Source of the DNA: Affinundibacterium baiyunense
Lineage (GTDB): Bacteria > Pseudomonadota > Gammaproteobacteria > Burkholderiales > Burkholderiaceae_D
NCBI RefSeq assembly: GCF_018139645.1
Contig: NZ_JAGSPM010000001.1
Coordinates: forward strand, 558,001 to 622,000
Reading direction: 5' to 3'
Length of the DNA: 64,000 nucleotides
A model generated the notes under the pieces. The model was not told the DNA's origin. It saw nothing but the letters and a program-made list of their open reading frames with translations, and did no database searches. Every line of letters starts with the position of its first letter. Position 1 is the first letter of the stretch. Both the position numbers and the translations under genes were made by a program. Shown here one piece after another: positions 8,299 through 17,494 of this stretch.

Positions 8299-9423
8299 TC
8301 AGTTTTTCAATGCAGTCAAAATAGGCTGCAACATCGCCTCACCTAATTTCATACTACGGGCGCCATCCCAACCAACTTCCAGATCTGGCATATTGGCATT
8401 GTCTTTAAATGGCAGTTCCAAGGTCAACGAGACACATTTAAAAGTATGTCCAACGTACTTCGATGCCAACTTCAGCAAATCTTCGTTGTACTTACTTGCC
8501 TCATAGCCGAACTGAGTTTGGAAATCCGGACTTGCTGCACAGAAGCTCTGAACAAACGCGTCTTGTTCTTGCTTTTGCTTCTCACTAAAACCTTCCAACA
8601 TCTCACTGCCAGCGACAAACACATAAGGCAAGCCTTCATCACCATGTATATCTAAGAACAAATCACAGCCTACTTCTTCGATTTTTTTCTTCACATAGTA
8701 AACTTCAGGACTTGTCTCAATTGATGGCGTCATCCATTCACGATTTAAATTGGCGCCTGCAGCATTCGTACGCAAATTGCCGCGAACCGAGCCGTCTGGA
8801 TTCATATTCGGAACAATATACAAAACTGCCTTATCCAAAATCGCACGGGCAATTGGATTCGCCAAGTCTAACAGTGCATTAAGCGTACCTTCTACCAACC
8901 ACTCGGCCATTGTTTCGCCTGGATGTTGACGAGCAATGATCCACACTTTCTTTTCCGCAGATGGATTACCAACCACAACGACATTTAAGTCACGACCATC
9001 AACGGTGTTTCCTAAATCTTCCACACGCACTTGTTCAGACTGTGCAACACTTCCCAACAAGGCGAGGTGACGCTCCCAGCTGTACGGTTCAAAATACGCA
9101 TAATAAACACTATCAGTTTCTGGCGTATGTTTGATCGTCATTACCTTGCCATCAAACTCAGTCTCAACTCGGAACCAATTCTCACGGTCGTAACTAGCAA
9201 CAGCGCGATAATTTTCCCAACCATCAGGATAGGTAGCGGCACCCGCATTTAAGATACGAATACAAGCATCTTGATCACGCGCACCTTGTAATCGGAAGTA
9301 GAACCACTGCATAAATTCCGCGTTGGAATCTTGACGCAGATTCAATTGAATATTTTCTACATCAAGCGTGCTAACAACTTCAATCGCACCCGCATCAAAG
9401 TTCTGGCTAATCTTTATCGACAT
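8299..9423 (-). CDS. M14-family cytosolic carboxypeptidase
   Basis: The protein of about 374 residues resembles bacterial cytosolic carboxypeptidases (M14B/CCP-like). An N-terminal beta-sandwich domain fills about residues 1-120 and a zinc carboxypeptidase domain follows. Zinc ligands are in RQHPGETMAEW (His, Glu) and the later FLDIHGDEG (His); NPDG and the Glu in LTLELPF complete the active site. There is no signal peptide. An upstream ATG at 9429 is in frame, but AAGAGA is placed better for the ATG at 9423. It would trim C-terminal residues from peptides in the cytoplasm; the real substrate is unknown. Confidence 0.85.
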   Translation of the reverse strand: MSIKISQNFDAGAIEVVSTLDVENIQLNLRQDSNAEFMQWFYFRLQGARDQDACIRILNAGAATYPDGWENYRAVASYDRENWFRVETEFDGKVMTIKHTPETDSVYYAYFEPYSWERHLALLGSVAQSEQVRVEDLGNTVDGRDLNVVVVGNPSAEKKVWIIARQHPGETMAEWLVEGTLNALLDLANPIARAILDKAVLYIVPNMNPDGSVRGNLRTNAAGANLNREWMTPSIETSPEVYYVKKKIEEVGCDLFLDIHGDEGLPYVFVAGSEMLEGFSEKQKQEQDAFVQSFCAASPDFQTQFGYEASKYNEDLLKLASKYVGHTFKCVSLTLELPFKDNANMPDLEVGWDGARSMKLGEAMLQPILTALKN

Positions 9424-9650
9424 AATCATCTCTTAGTAAGTAAGTGTTCCGATAAACACAAAGAAGGAATTTGCGCATCTGTCATACGCATAGCATTATT
9501 GTGACTGCTTTTCACCGACTCTGACAATCATTAAAGTCAATTAAGAATGACTATTTTTGTAGGGAACGATAATCTATGGCAATTTAGTAATTTGATCAGA
9601 TGTCTTACAAAATGTTCAGCGGCAAAATATGCAAGTTCGACACTTTTTTG

Positions 9651-9680
9651 ATGACGAAACATTCGCAAATGTCCTATAAT
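9651..9680 (+). promoter_or_regulatory. Sigma70-type promoter for tRNA-Pro
   Basis: A perfect -10 (TATAAT, 9675-9680) lies 15 bases before the tRNA. The best -35 is ATGACG (9651-9656) with an 18-base spacer. Transcription would start only a few bases before the mature tRNA end. Confidence 0.65.
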
Positions 9681-9694
9681 GCAAGCCTTCGAGT

Positions 9695-9771
9695 CGGGGC
9701 GTAGCGCAGCCTGGTAGCGTACATGCATGGGGTGCATGGGGTCGCAAGTTCGAATCTTGCCGTCCCGACCA
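9695..9771 (+). tRNA. tRNA-Pro (anticodon GGG)
   Basis: A 77-base cloverleaf can be folded by eye. The acceptor stem pairs CGGGGCG with CGTCCCG (one G-T pair). The anticodon arm is CATGC-ATGGGGT-GCATG, giving anticodon GGG. The T-arm carries GTTCGAATC, and CCA is encoded at 9769-9771. The body closely matches other bacterial tRNA-Pro genes (GCGCAGCCTGGTAGCG in the D-arm). Confidence 0.95.
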
Positions 9772-9794
9772 ATCTTCAAAATCTTCCCTGCTAA

Positions 9795-9820
9795 GTTTGA
9801 ATTCAATCTTGAATTCAAAC
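9795..9820. repeat. Perfect AT-rich inverted repeat after tRNA-Pro
   Basis: Two perfect 12-base arms, GTTTGAATTCAA and TTGAATTCAAAC, are separated by two bases. It begins 24 bases after the tRNA. No T-run follows, so it is not a classic intrinsic terminator; it may be a processing or pausing structure. Confidence 0.7.
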
Positions 9821-9915
9821 CTTCCATTTCAAAACCAAGTTCAGCACCCAGTTCAACATTTATTCAAGCAAAGTCTACCGATTTATTACGTCAATTTACG
9901 GCTTATAAAATTCAA

Positions 9916-9955
9916 TAAAAATCGATGTGCATACAACAAGCTGTCACACACATCG
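9916..9955 (-). terminator. Possible terminator of the J-domain operon
   Basis: Read leftward, arms CGATGTG (9949-9955) and CACATCG (9923-9929) can pair around a long loop and are followed by ATTTTTATTG. It sits about 85 bases after the last gene of the operon. The stem is short, so this is tentative. Confidence 0.35.
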
Positions 9956-10039
9956 TTAGTTCAATTTTTTCAAATTGAGCACATCGTTGATTTATCAAAA
10001 AACCTGCGCACTCAGTACACAGGGAGCGCGCTTCAATTG

Positions 10040-11302
10040 CTATGGAGTGGCTTTCTTTACTGGCTTAAGAATGTGACAGTTCTCTTGCAAAAATCGAAGG
10101 GCGCCGCTGTAGTTCGTATCCCAGTCATCAACCAGATAGGTTTGCGCTTCGTCAGCAAATTCTTGCCAATCAGCGAGTAAGCCCTCTTGTTTTTCGTGTG
10201 GAGCGGTTTGCTTGATCCATGCATTTGCCTTCTGAACATCCAAACCTTGTTCTCGCACTTTCTTTACAATCTGCTTCGCCGTTTTCTCTGGCAAACTTGT
10301 CTTCGCAGGCACATCTGTTGCGACGCAAAGCAATAAGGTAAGCAAAGAATCGATATCGGTTTTCCCTTTAGTGAGCTTCGACCATTCTTTAGAAACCAAG
10401 GCATCGTAATCCGATGTATCTTCCATCTCGTGAGCACAAATGAAATAGCGCTCTTTCAGCTCAAACACAAGGCGATCGAGCGAATGCTTTAGATCCAATA
10501 TCAATACCAAATCACGCTTGAGAATTTCATCTAATACTTGCAAACACAGGGGATGAAACTTGCTTGGAATATCCACATCCAGAAGCAGCGACTTCGCTTG
10601 TTCTACATCGAATAATGCAGATTTCTTCGCTTTCGTTTTACTTTTTGCTTGAGCGCGTATCGCCTCAATAATTTGAGCGAATTCAACTTGATTTTCAATC
10701 GGTGCATCGCCATCACCAATTAAAAGTTTCAAAATACCAGATCGAATAACGCCGCTGGCTTCCGCATCGTCTTCTTGCAATTCGGCTTGCGTTAAATCCA
10801 TTGAGCGCGCGAACCACAATGCAGCTTCAATCTCCAATGCATTTTGCTGACGGTGAGCAAGCAAGTTTCTATATTCGCTAGGCTTATCTTTTAAAGACCA
10901 CACTTCTAAAAACTCTTCTACTGGCGATTTCTGCTCTCGCCCTAACAATGCATACTCAGGCATCGCATGTAAGGTCTTGAGCAAACCAGAACCGCCGCGT
11001 GACAAAGTCAAGAAGGTATTATCGCGAATTAATTTGGCTGCAATGTCCAAATCACCTTTTGAGGTTTCAAGCAAATAAAGACTAGCAAGATTGACGATAC
11101 GCTTACGTGCGGTCTCAAGCTCGGGACGCAAATATTTACTACCAAAGGCATCAGCGATCTGCACCAAGCCTTTTGGTGCCTCTGCATCAATCGCCTCAAT
11201 TTTTGCGCGACTGATGATAGCAAATCGCAAACCATGACGTAGCGCCGTCTCAAAAAAAGGACGGTCATCGTATATTGCAATAGCTTGTTGAGTTTCAGAC
11301 AT
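10040..11302 (-). CDS. Protein of unknown function, last gene of J-domain operon
   Basis: I do not recognise this 420-residue protein. It has no signal peptide or membrane segment and looks mostly helical, with several charged Lys/Glu-rich stretches. A basic patch AQAKSKTKAKKSA lies near residue 225, and the C-terminus ends in a basic KPVKKATP. An upstream TTG at 11308 is in frame, but the ATG at 11302 is the better start although its ribosome-binding site is weak. It follows the preceding gene by 24 bases and is the last of four leftward genes that start with a J-domain protein. A role as a cytoplasmic client or partner of that J protein is inference. Confidence 0.7.
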   Translation of the reverse strand: MSETQQAIAIYDDRPFFETALRHGLRFAIISRAKIEAIDAEAPKGLVQIADAFGSKYLRPELETARKRIVNLASLYLLETSKGDLDIAAKLIRDNTFLTLSRGGSGLLKTLHAMPEYALLGREQKSPVEEFLEVWSLKDKPSEYRNLLAHRQQNALEIEAALWFARSMDLTQAELQEDDAEASGVIRSGILKLLIGDGDAPIENQVEFAQIIEAIRAQAKSKTKAKKSALFDVEQAKSLLLDVDIPSKFHPLCLQVLDEILKRDLVLILDLKHSLDRLVFELKERYFICAHEMEDTSDYDALVSKEWSKLTKGKTDIDSLLTLLLCVATDVPAKTSLPEKTAKQIVKKVREQGLDVQKANAWIKQTAPHEKQEGLLADWQEFADEAQTYLVDDWDTNYSGALRFLQENCHILKPVKKATP

Positions 11303-11326
11303 AATCAAATTAGCTTATTCCCTAGC

Positions 11327-12097
11327 TTACAAAGCAGACTCTTCGTCGTCATCATCGCCATCGTCATTATTCTTTTTAGGTGCATCAACTTCCTCGTCAT
11401 CACTTTCTTCTGCGACCGGAGATTCAGCGAATTCATCGTTTTGCAAATTGCGTAGATACACTTGATAACGCGCACGCAATTTCATCAAAACTTCACGGAA
11501 AATCTCAGGTAATTCATAGCGCAGCAGATAGGTGACTTCCATCCAATCATGATCTTCAACACTTGCTCTATCCACGGCAGAAGCACGTGTCTCAGTATCG
11601 CGCGTCAAACTCAACAAATCATCATCAATCGCTTGGGTTTTACTTTCATCGCCATATTCATACAAATCAAATGTCGCATAGCGATAGAAATGTTCCACCA
11701 TCTGCGTGCGATCTTGCAGATAATCCGCTAATGCATCGTAGCCGCCCTCCACCTCTGCAATTTCGTATAAAAATTCGGCGGCATCAGCACCATCACGAAA
11801 AATCACCGAATTAATCATGCCTCGCAATTGTTCATGCGTCAGATCAGCATAGCGCTTCTCTAGCACCACTGCTTGCGCAAACTGTTCAGGTGTCACCAAT
11901 AGATTCACCAATGACTCTTTTGACGCATCGTATTCGCGAATAATCGCAAGCAAATCTTTTGCAGGAAATTCATCCAAAGCAGCAACCAATGCTTGATCAC
12001 CTTCGGTTTCCGCCAAGTTTGCCAATGCATGTTCTGCGCCTGCAATATCACCTAGCTGGATCAAATTTTGCGCTTCAATTAAAGCTGGGACACTCAT
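11327..12097 (-). CDS. Protein of unknown function with acidic tail, J-domain operon
   Basis: This protein of about 256 residues is not recognised. The body is helical (for example LIQLGDIAGAEHALANLAETEG, which resembles a helical hairpin repeat). The last 40 or so residues are strongly acidic (DDEEVDAPKK ... DDGDDDDEESAL). The ATG at 12097 is chosen because AAGGAAT sits just before it; an upstream in-frame start at 12151 has no such site. There is no signal peptide. It lies 62 bases after the previous gene and 24 before the next. Acidic tails of this kind often occur in chaperone or nucleic-acid mimicking proteins, but nothing here proves either. Confidence 0.72.
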   Translation of the reverse strand: MSVPALIEAQNLIQLGDIAGAEHALANLAETEGDQALVAALDEFPAKDLLAIIREYDASKESLVNLLVTPEQFAQAVVLEKRYADLTHEQLRGMINSVIFRDGADAAEFLYEIAEVEGGYDALADYLQDRTQMVEHFYRYATFDLYEYGDESKTQAIDDDLLSLTRDTETRASAVDRASVEDHDWMEVTYLLRYELPEIFREVLMKLRARYQVYLRNLQNDEFAESPVAEESDDEEVDAPKKNNDDGDDDDEESAL

Positions 12098-12159
12098 TTT
12101 TATTCCTTTTTTTTCACTCAATGTTTGATCAAGACAAGATATCAATAGCACAGCTACGT

Positions 12160-12750
12160 TTAATCTTTGCGATCAAATCCTTGCTCTGCTAACCAATCCA
12201 TACCAGCCTCTTCCAGATCTACATCGTCACCGTCATCACCATCATCGCGACCATGACGACCATAGTGACCATCGAGATCACCTTGCTCATACATGTCAGC
12301 TTCTTCTTGTGATTCATCATCGCTAGCATCGTCTTCATTACTTGTTGCCATCGCTCGCGTATGGTGGCTGCGGCTTAAATATTCCAGGCAGGCAGCCGTC
12401 ACCAAGAAAGTATCGCCCCCCTCTTCCGCCAGCACCATTTGCGCCATCTTCTCTGCCCACGGCTCTAGCTTCACCGCAGCAGCCAAACTCTTCCAAGTTG
12501 GCAGCTTACTGGCTTCTTTGGATGCAAGCGCTTCAAAACTTAAGGGATTCATGAAAAGAAATGCCTCATGAAAAGCAGGCGCCAACATTTCGGGATTGCT
12601 CGTCATCATTGGTAGCAAGAAGCGTAATTGCTCACGCTTCTCTTTTAATCGATGGCGCATCACATCTTTACCTTCAGAATCAGAACGTAAATCATCTAAC
12701 TCTGCTTTGTATGCCAACATTAATTCTTGAAAATAGCGTGAAAATTTCAC
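12160..12750 (-). CDS. Protein of unknown function with acidic tail, overlaps J-domain gene
   Basis: The protein of about 196 residues is not recognised. A helical N-terminal part (FSRYFQELMLAYKAELDDLR) is followed by a Trp-containing segment and then, from about residue 130, a very acidic region with a His/Gly patch (GHYGRHGRDD). It ends in EEAGMDWLAEQGFDRKD. I choose the GTG at 12750: AGGAG is placed 7 bases before it, and the GTG overlaps the TGA of the J-domain gene (GTGA). The longer ATG frame from 12780 would run far inside the J gene. The overlap points to tight translational coupling. Confidence 0.75.
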   Translation of the reverse strand: MKFSRYFQELMLAYKAELDDLRSDSEGKDVMRHRLKEKREQLRFLLPMMTSNPEMLAPAFHEAFLFMNPLSFEALASKEASKLPTWKSLAAAVKLEPWAEKMAQMVLAEEGGDTFLVTAACLEYLSRSHHTRAMATSNEDDASDDESQEEADMYEQGDLDGHYGRHGRDDGDDGDDVDLEEAGMDWLAEQGFDRKD

Positions 12751-13025
12751 TGCATCACTCCTGACAAATAATTCTTCCAAATTTCGGTCGCTGTTTCTAA
12801 TGGCGACTCTAGTAAATTACGCCGACGATTTTCATCATAAGATGCGCGCGCGGATTCATCAGAAAGCACGTCATACGCTTCTTTAACCGCATGAAACTTT
12901 ACTGGAGCCAATTCCGAACTATTACGGTCGGGGTGAAACTCCGCGGCTTTAACTCGGTAAGCTTTTTTGATGTCGGCTAAACTCGCGTTGGTGGCGACAC
13001 CGAGAATAAAATAATAGTCTTTCAT
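12747..13025 (-). CDS. Small J-domain (DnaJ-like) protein
   Basis: This 92-residue protein is little more than a J-domain. It starts MKDYYFILGV and carries the HPD motif at residues 31-33 (AEFHPDRN) and the helix EAYDVLSDESARASYD. J-domains bring clients to DnaK and stimulate its ATPase. No Gly/Phe linker, zinc finger or C-terminal substrate domain is present, so client binding may come from the co-operonic proteins (inference). The start at 13025 matches the usual J-domain N-terminus; upstream in-frame codons lack a ribosome-binding site. It is the first gene of a four-gene leftward operon, 230 bases downstream of slyD. Confidence 0.9.
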   Translation of the reverse strand: MKDYYFILGVATNASLADIKKAYRVKAAEFHPDRNSSELAPVKFHAVKEAYDVLSDESARASYDENRRRNLLESPLETATEIWKNYLSGVMQ

Positions 13026-13254
13026 GTCTAATTGCCTCACGATGAAAGTCATTGAATTAATATGTGGTGGGTTTGTTTGAAAAAACAATCCAACACCGAG
13101 AGTTAGCTAAGGAGAGACAACACACCAAAGCATAATCTCAATCATTTACCAGCTCACATACTCGCTCGACTCGCGGCTTGCATCAATTAGCCGCAACATT
13201 TTCAAATCAGCTGATTGAAAGCCAATCAAAGCGAGCGCAATCTAGCCAAGCCAA

Positions 13255-13740
13255 TTAATCATCATGATGATGACCGTGCTCACCATGCACATGACCGTGG
13301 GCAATTTCTTCTTCGGTTGCAGGACGAACCGCTAAAATTTCTGCTTCGAAACGCAATTTCATTCCTGCTAATGGGTGATTACCATCAACTGTGACCAAGC
13401 CAGCATCAATCGCCGTGACACGAAATTGCGCAGCCTCTCCCGTTTCTGGATCACGCGTCTCAAACATCATGCCAACCTCTAAATCAGGTGGGAATAAACC
13501 AACATCTTCTTCATGAATTAAACTTGGGTCAATTTGTCCAAACGCATCATCTGCCTCCATAGAAACAGAAATAGTCTTACCTACAGTTTGCCCTTCAAGA
13601 GCAGCTTCAACCGCAGGCAAAATATTGTCGTAACCACCGTGCAAATACACGATAGGATCATGATTTTTATCGATCAAATTGCCTTGCTCGTCGAACATGG
13701 TGTAGTTCAAGGTGACTACAGAATCTTGAGAAATTTGCAT
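13255..13740 (-). CDS. slyD: FKBP-type peptidyl-prolyl isomerase, SlyD-like
   Basis: The 161-residue protein has the SlyD layout: an FKBP half (VTLNYTMFDEQGNLID, and the LPAVEAALEGQTVG block), an inserted IF chaperone flap at about 70-125, then the second FKBP half (NHPLAGMKLRFEAEIL). The C-terminus is His-rich (HGHVHGEHGHHHDD), which would bind nickel or other metals. It acts as a cytoplasmic folding helper and metallochaperone. It lies upstream of the J-domain operon on the same strand, separated by about 230 bases. Confidence 0.93.
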   Translation of the reverse strand: MQISQDSVVTLNYTMFDEQGNLIDKNHDPIVYLHGGYDNILPAVEAALEGQTVGKTISVSMEADDAFGQIDPSLIHEEDVGLFPPDLEVGMMFETRDPETGEAAQFRVTAIDAGLVTVDGNHPLAGMKLRFEAEILAVRPATEEEIAHGHVHGEHGHHHDD

Positions 13741-14179
13741 ATAAATAAGAGTTGAATTAAGTAAAGGGACACAATTTAACTGTCACCAAAACGTGCATTG
13801 TAACAGAGCGCAGCAACGTACTAAGCTGCAATAATCACGCAATGAAACTGATCTGCGTTAAAGAAAAGCATAGAAAACCCTAATAATCATGGGTTTTTCA
13901 AAGACGACAAGCCCAAAAAAGAGCACCTAGGGTAGAATTGCGCCTGTAGAAATTTGTGGTGTGGCTTTGGCAATAAATACCAGCGGAATTAGAAATCGAA
14001 TTCTATTTAAGAACCTCGATCGAAATTCCGTCGATTAAGCTAGATTGAAACGTGCATAAAATTTCATTTAACTAGGTCGATACAAACAAAAACATACGCA
14101 AATAGAGAATGCGCAAATCAACGATAAAAACTAACTGCGCTGCGACATAATTTCAATATCAAGTTGTCCAAGGAAAATA
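13741..14179. other. Intergenic region between divergent slyD and NMO-like gene
   Basis: This gap of about 440 bases should carry both promoters. The one visible structure is a weak hairpin at 13875-13898 (AAAACCC / GGGTTTT). It lies upstream of both genes, so it is not their terminator. I find no RNA gene. A good AAGGA site precedes the rightward gene at 14180. Confidence 0.45.
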
Positions 14180-15424
14180 ATGAAACGTGTAGATGATTTT
14201 CGCCTGCGCCTAGGCAAACATGAACTTGTCCCGATTATGATTGGTGGCATGGGCGTGGATATTTCAACAGCAGAATTAGCATTAGTAGCGGCACGTTTAA
14301 ATGGCATCGGCCATATTTCTGACGCCTTGGTTCACGATGTTTCTGATCGTCGCTTTGATACCAGTTTCATTAAGGACAAGACGAAACTGTACAAATACAA
14401 CATCAACAACTCCGATAAAACGGATATCAAATTTGATTTAGATCTGTTAGCAGAAGCAACTAGATTACATGTTGGTCGCACAATGGAAGCCAAGCAAGGC
14501 GATGGTATGATTTTCGTCAACTGCATGGAAAAATTAACGATGAACGGTCCGCGCGACACTTTGCGCGTGCGCTTAGCGTCTGCACTAGATGCTGGGATTG
14601 ATGGCATCACCTTGAGCGCTGGTTTGCATTTAGGTTCTTTTGGCTTGATCGAAGATCACCCTCGCTTCCGCGACGCAAAACTGGGGATCATCGTGTCTTC
14701 GGTGCGAGCACTACAATTGTTCTTACGTAAAAATGCAAAACTCAATCGCTTGCCAGATTACGTGATTGTCGAAGGACCTTTAGCGGGTGGTCACTTAGGC
14801 TTTGGATTGGATTGGGCGAAATATGATTTGCACACCATCGTTGCCGAAGTTTTACAGTATTTAAAAGATGAAAACCTCGCGATTCCCGTGATTGCTGCGG
14901 GTGGTATCTTTACTGGAAGTGATGCCGTTTCCTTCCTCGAAGCTGGTGCAGGTGGCGTTCAGGTTGCAACTCGCTTCACCGTGACTAAAGAGTGCGGATT
15001 GCCCGATGATGTCAAGCAAGAATACTTCAAGGCGCAAGAAGAGCAAATCATCGTTAACACGATTTCACCAACTGGTTATCCAATGCGCATGTTGAGCAAC
15101 ACGCCTGCCATTGGCTCGAACATTCGTCCGGGTTGCGAAGCCTATGGTTATCTGTTGGATGGCAATGGCAGTTGCTCCTACATCGATGCTTACAATCGTG
15201 AGGTAGAAGCAAATCCAGACAATAAAGATTTCAAAGTGATGGATAAAACGTGTTTATGCACACACATGCGTAACTTCAAGTGCTGGACCTGCGGACAAAC
15301 AACTTATCGCTTGAAAGACACAACACGCCAATTGCCAGATGGAAGTTTTGAATTGCTGTCAGCAGAACATGTATTCCGTGATTATCAATTCAGCGTGAAT
15401 AACGAAATCGCATTACCGAGCTAA
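14180..15424 (+). CDS. Nitronate monooxygenase-like flavoprotein with C-terminal Cys cluster
   Basis: The 414-residue protein has the 2-nitropropane dioxygenase TIM-barrel fold. Visible are the N-terminal PIMIGGMG, VEGPLAGGHLGF with His205 at the place of the catalytic His, and IPVIAAGGIFTG and AGGVQVATRF for FMN phosphate binding. It may oxidise nitronates or act as a related FMN oxidoreductase or enoyl reductase. Unusual is a Cys-rich tail: Cys319 and Cys332, then Cys358-x-Cys360-x7-Cys368-x2-Cys371. Such spacing could hold a metal or iron-sulfur cluster. AAGGAAAATA precedes the start. It stands alone and ends in a terminator shared with serS. Confidence 0.8.
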   Translation: MKRVDDFRLRLGKHELVPIMIGGMGVDISTAELALVAARLNGIGHISDALVHDVSDRRFDTSFIKDKTKLYKYNINNSDKTDIKFDLDLLAEATRLHVGRTMEAKQGDGMIFVNCMEKLTMNGPRDTLRVRLASALDAGIDGITLSAGLHLGSFGLIEDHPRFRDAKLGIIVSSVRALQLFLRKNAKLNRLPDYVIVEGPLAGGHLGFGLDWAKYDLHTIVAEVLQYLKDENLAIPVIAAGGIFTGSDAVSFLEAGAGGVQVATRFTVTKECGLPDDVKQEYFKAQEEQIIVNTISPTGYPMRMLSNTPAIGSNIRPGCEAYGYLLDGNGSCSYIDAYNREVEANPDNKDFKVMDKTCLCTHMRNFKCWTCGQTTYRLKDTTRQLPDGSFELLSAEHVFRDYQFSVNNEIALPS

Positions 15425-15502
15425 GTTTGGATGAAGTTTTGTTTTATTTTGCTCTATCTGGTCAAATAATCGGATAGAAAACCAATAAATTGCTACCCAA
15501 TA

Positions 15503-15536
15503 AAAAAACCCATCACTCAGATGGGTTTTTTATTTT
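15503..15536. terminator. Bidirectional intrinsic terminator between NMO-like gene and serS
   Basis: A 12-base stem (AAAAAACCCATC / GATGGGTTTTTT) with a 5-base loop lies between convergent genes. T-runs occur on both strands. Confidence 0.9.
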
Positions 15537-15567
15537 CTACCTTAGGTGCTTCTCGTTATGCTTGCGG

Positions 15568-16866
<1,299 letters not shown>

Positions 16867-17252
16867 CTAAAAATGAAAGTGGTAAATTGTGAGTCGAAAA
16901 ATCAGTCGGCTTATCCGCACATTAAAAATCATTTGATTTTTAGCGCAAGAGAAAGTCAAACATTAAGCTTAGTCTCACTGCTAAGCAAAATCATTTTAAA
17001 TTCTTGGGCTGCAAATCAGACTCACCGCAATAAAGCAGCTATTGTAACAAGGCTCATGCTTTTCCTCTATGATTTCATGCAGAATCACCAAGGCCATCAG
17101 CTAATTTACAAGTAAGACACTTTACATTGTACGTATTGCGAACACGATACTGCATCCAACATCATGGAAAACTTGATTATTGTTTTTTCCATTGCATTAG
17201 GTGAAACTAAGTAAATTTAGGTAAAACTCCTAGAACAAAAGTACGGTAATAC

Positions 17253-17281
17253 TTGTCAAGAACAGGTAAGCCGTGGATAAT
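17253..17281 (+). promoter_or_regulatory. Sigma70-type promoter upstream of rpoD leader
   Basis: TTGTCA (17253-17258) and GATAAT (17276-17281) each match five of six consensus bases, with the ideal 17-base spacer. The predicted start is near 17288, upstream of an intrinsic terminator. Confidence 0.65.
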
Positions 17282-17328
17282 CCCGACCTCGCATAAAAAT
17301 ACGCAAAAAAATCAATTTAATTCTCTCG

Positions 17329-17348
17329 CCCGCAATTGCGGGTTTTTT
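17329..17348 (+). terminator. Intrinsic terminator in the rpoD leader
   Basis: CCCGC and GCGGG pair around AATT and are followed directly by six T. No coding gene ends before it on this strand, so it would end a leader or small RNA of about 60 bases made from the promoter at 17253-17281. Confidence 0.75.
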
Positions 17349-17368
17349 ATTTAATTGATTCAGTGTGT

Positions 17369-17396
17369 TTGACGAGCTTAACGATTTAGTTCTACT
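17369..17396 (+). promoter_or_regulatory. Possible second rpoD promoter
   Basis: TTGACG (17369-17374) and TCTACT (17391-17396) are spaced by 16 bases downstream of the leader terminator. The -10 is weak (four of six). Confidence 0.4.
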
Positions 17397-17494
17397 GCTC
17401 GATTCGAACACTGTATTTGCTAAGTTTCCTACTTTTGCTTTTGTTGTTGCCATCCAAACTTGATTGGCATTTGTTGTCGCACTTGATTTGTTAC

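Noticed and set aside
9537-9827. Open frame of 96 codons on the minus strand
   Set aside because: It runs through the tRNA-Pro gene in antisense, so it is a chance frame.
11327-12750. Acidic tails of two proteins as possible frameshift artefacts
   Set aside because: The acidic parts stay in frame to proper stop codons, and the next genes start normally, so they are read as real.
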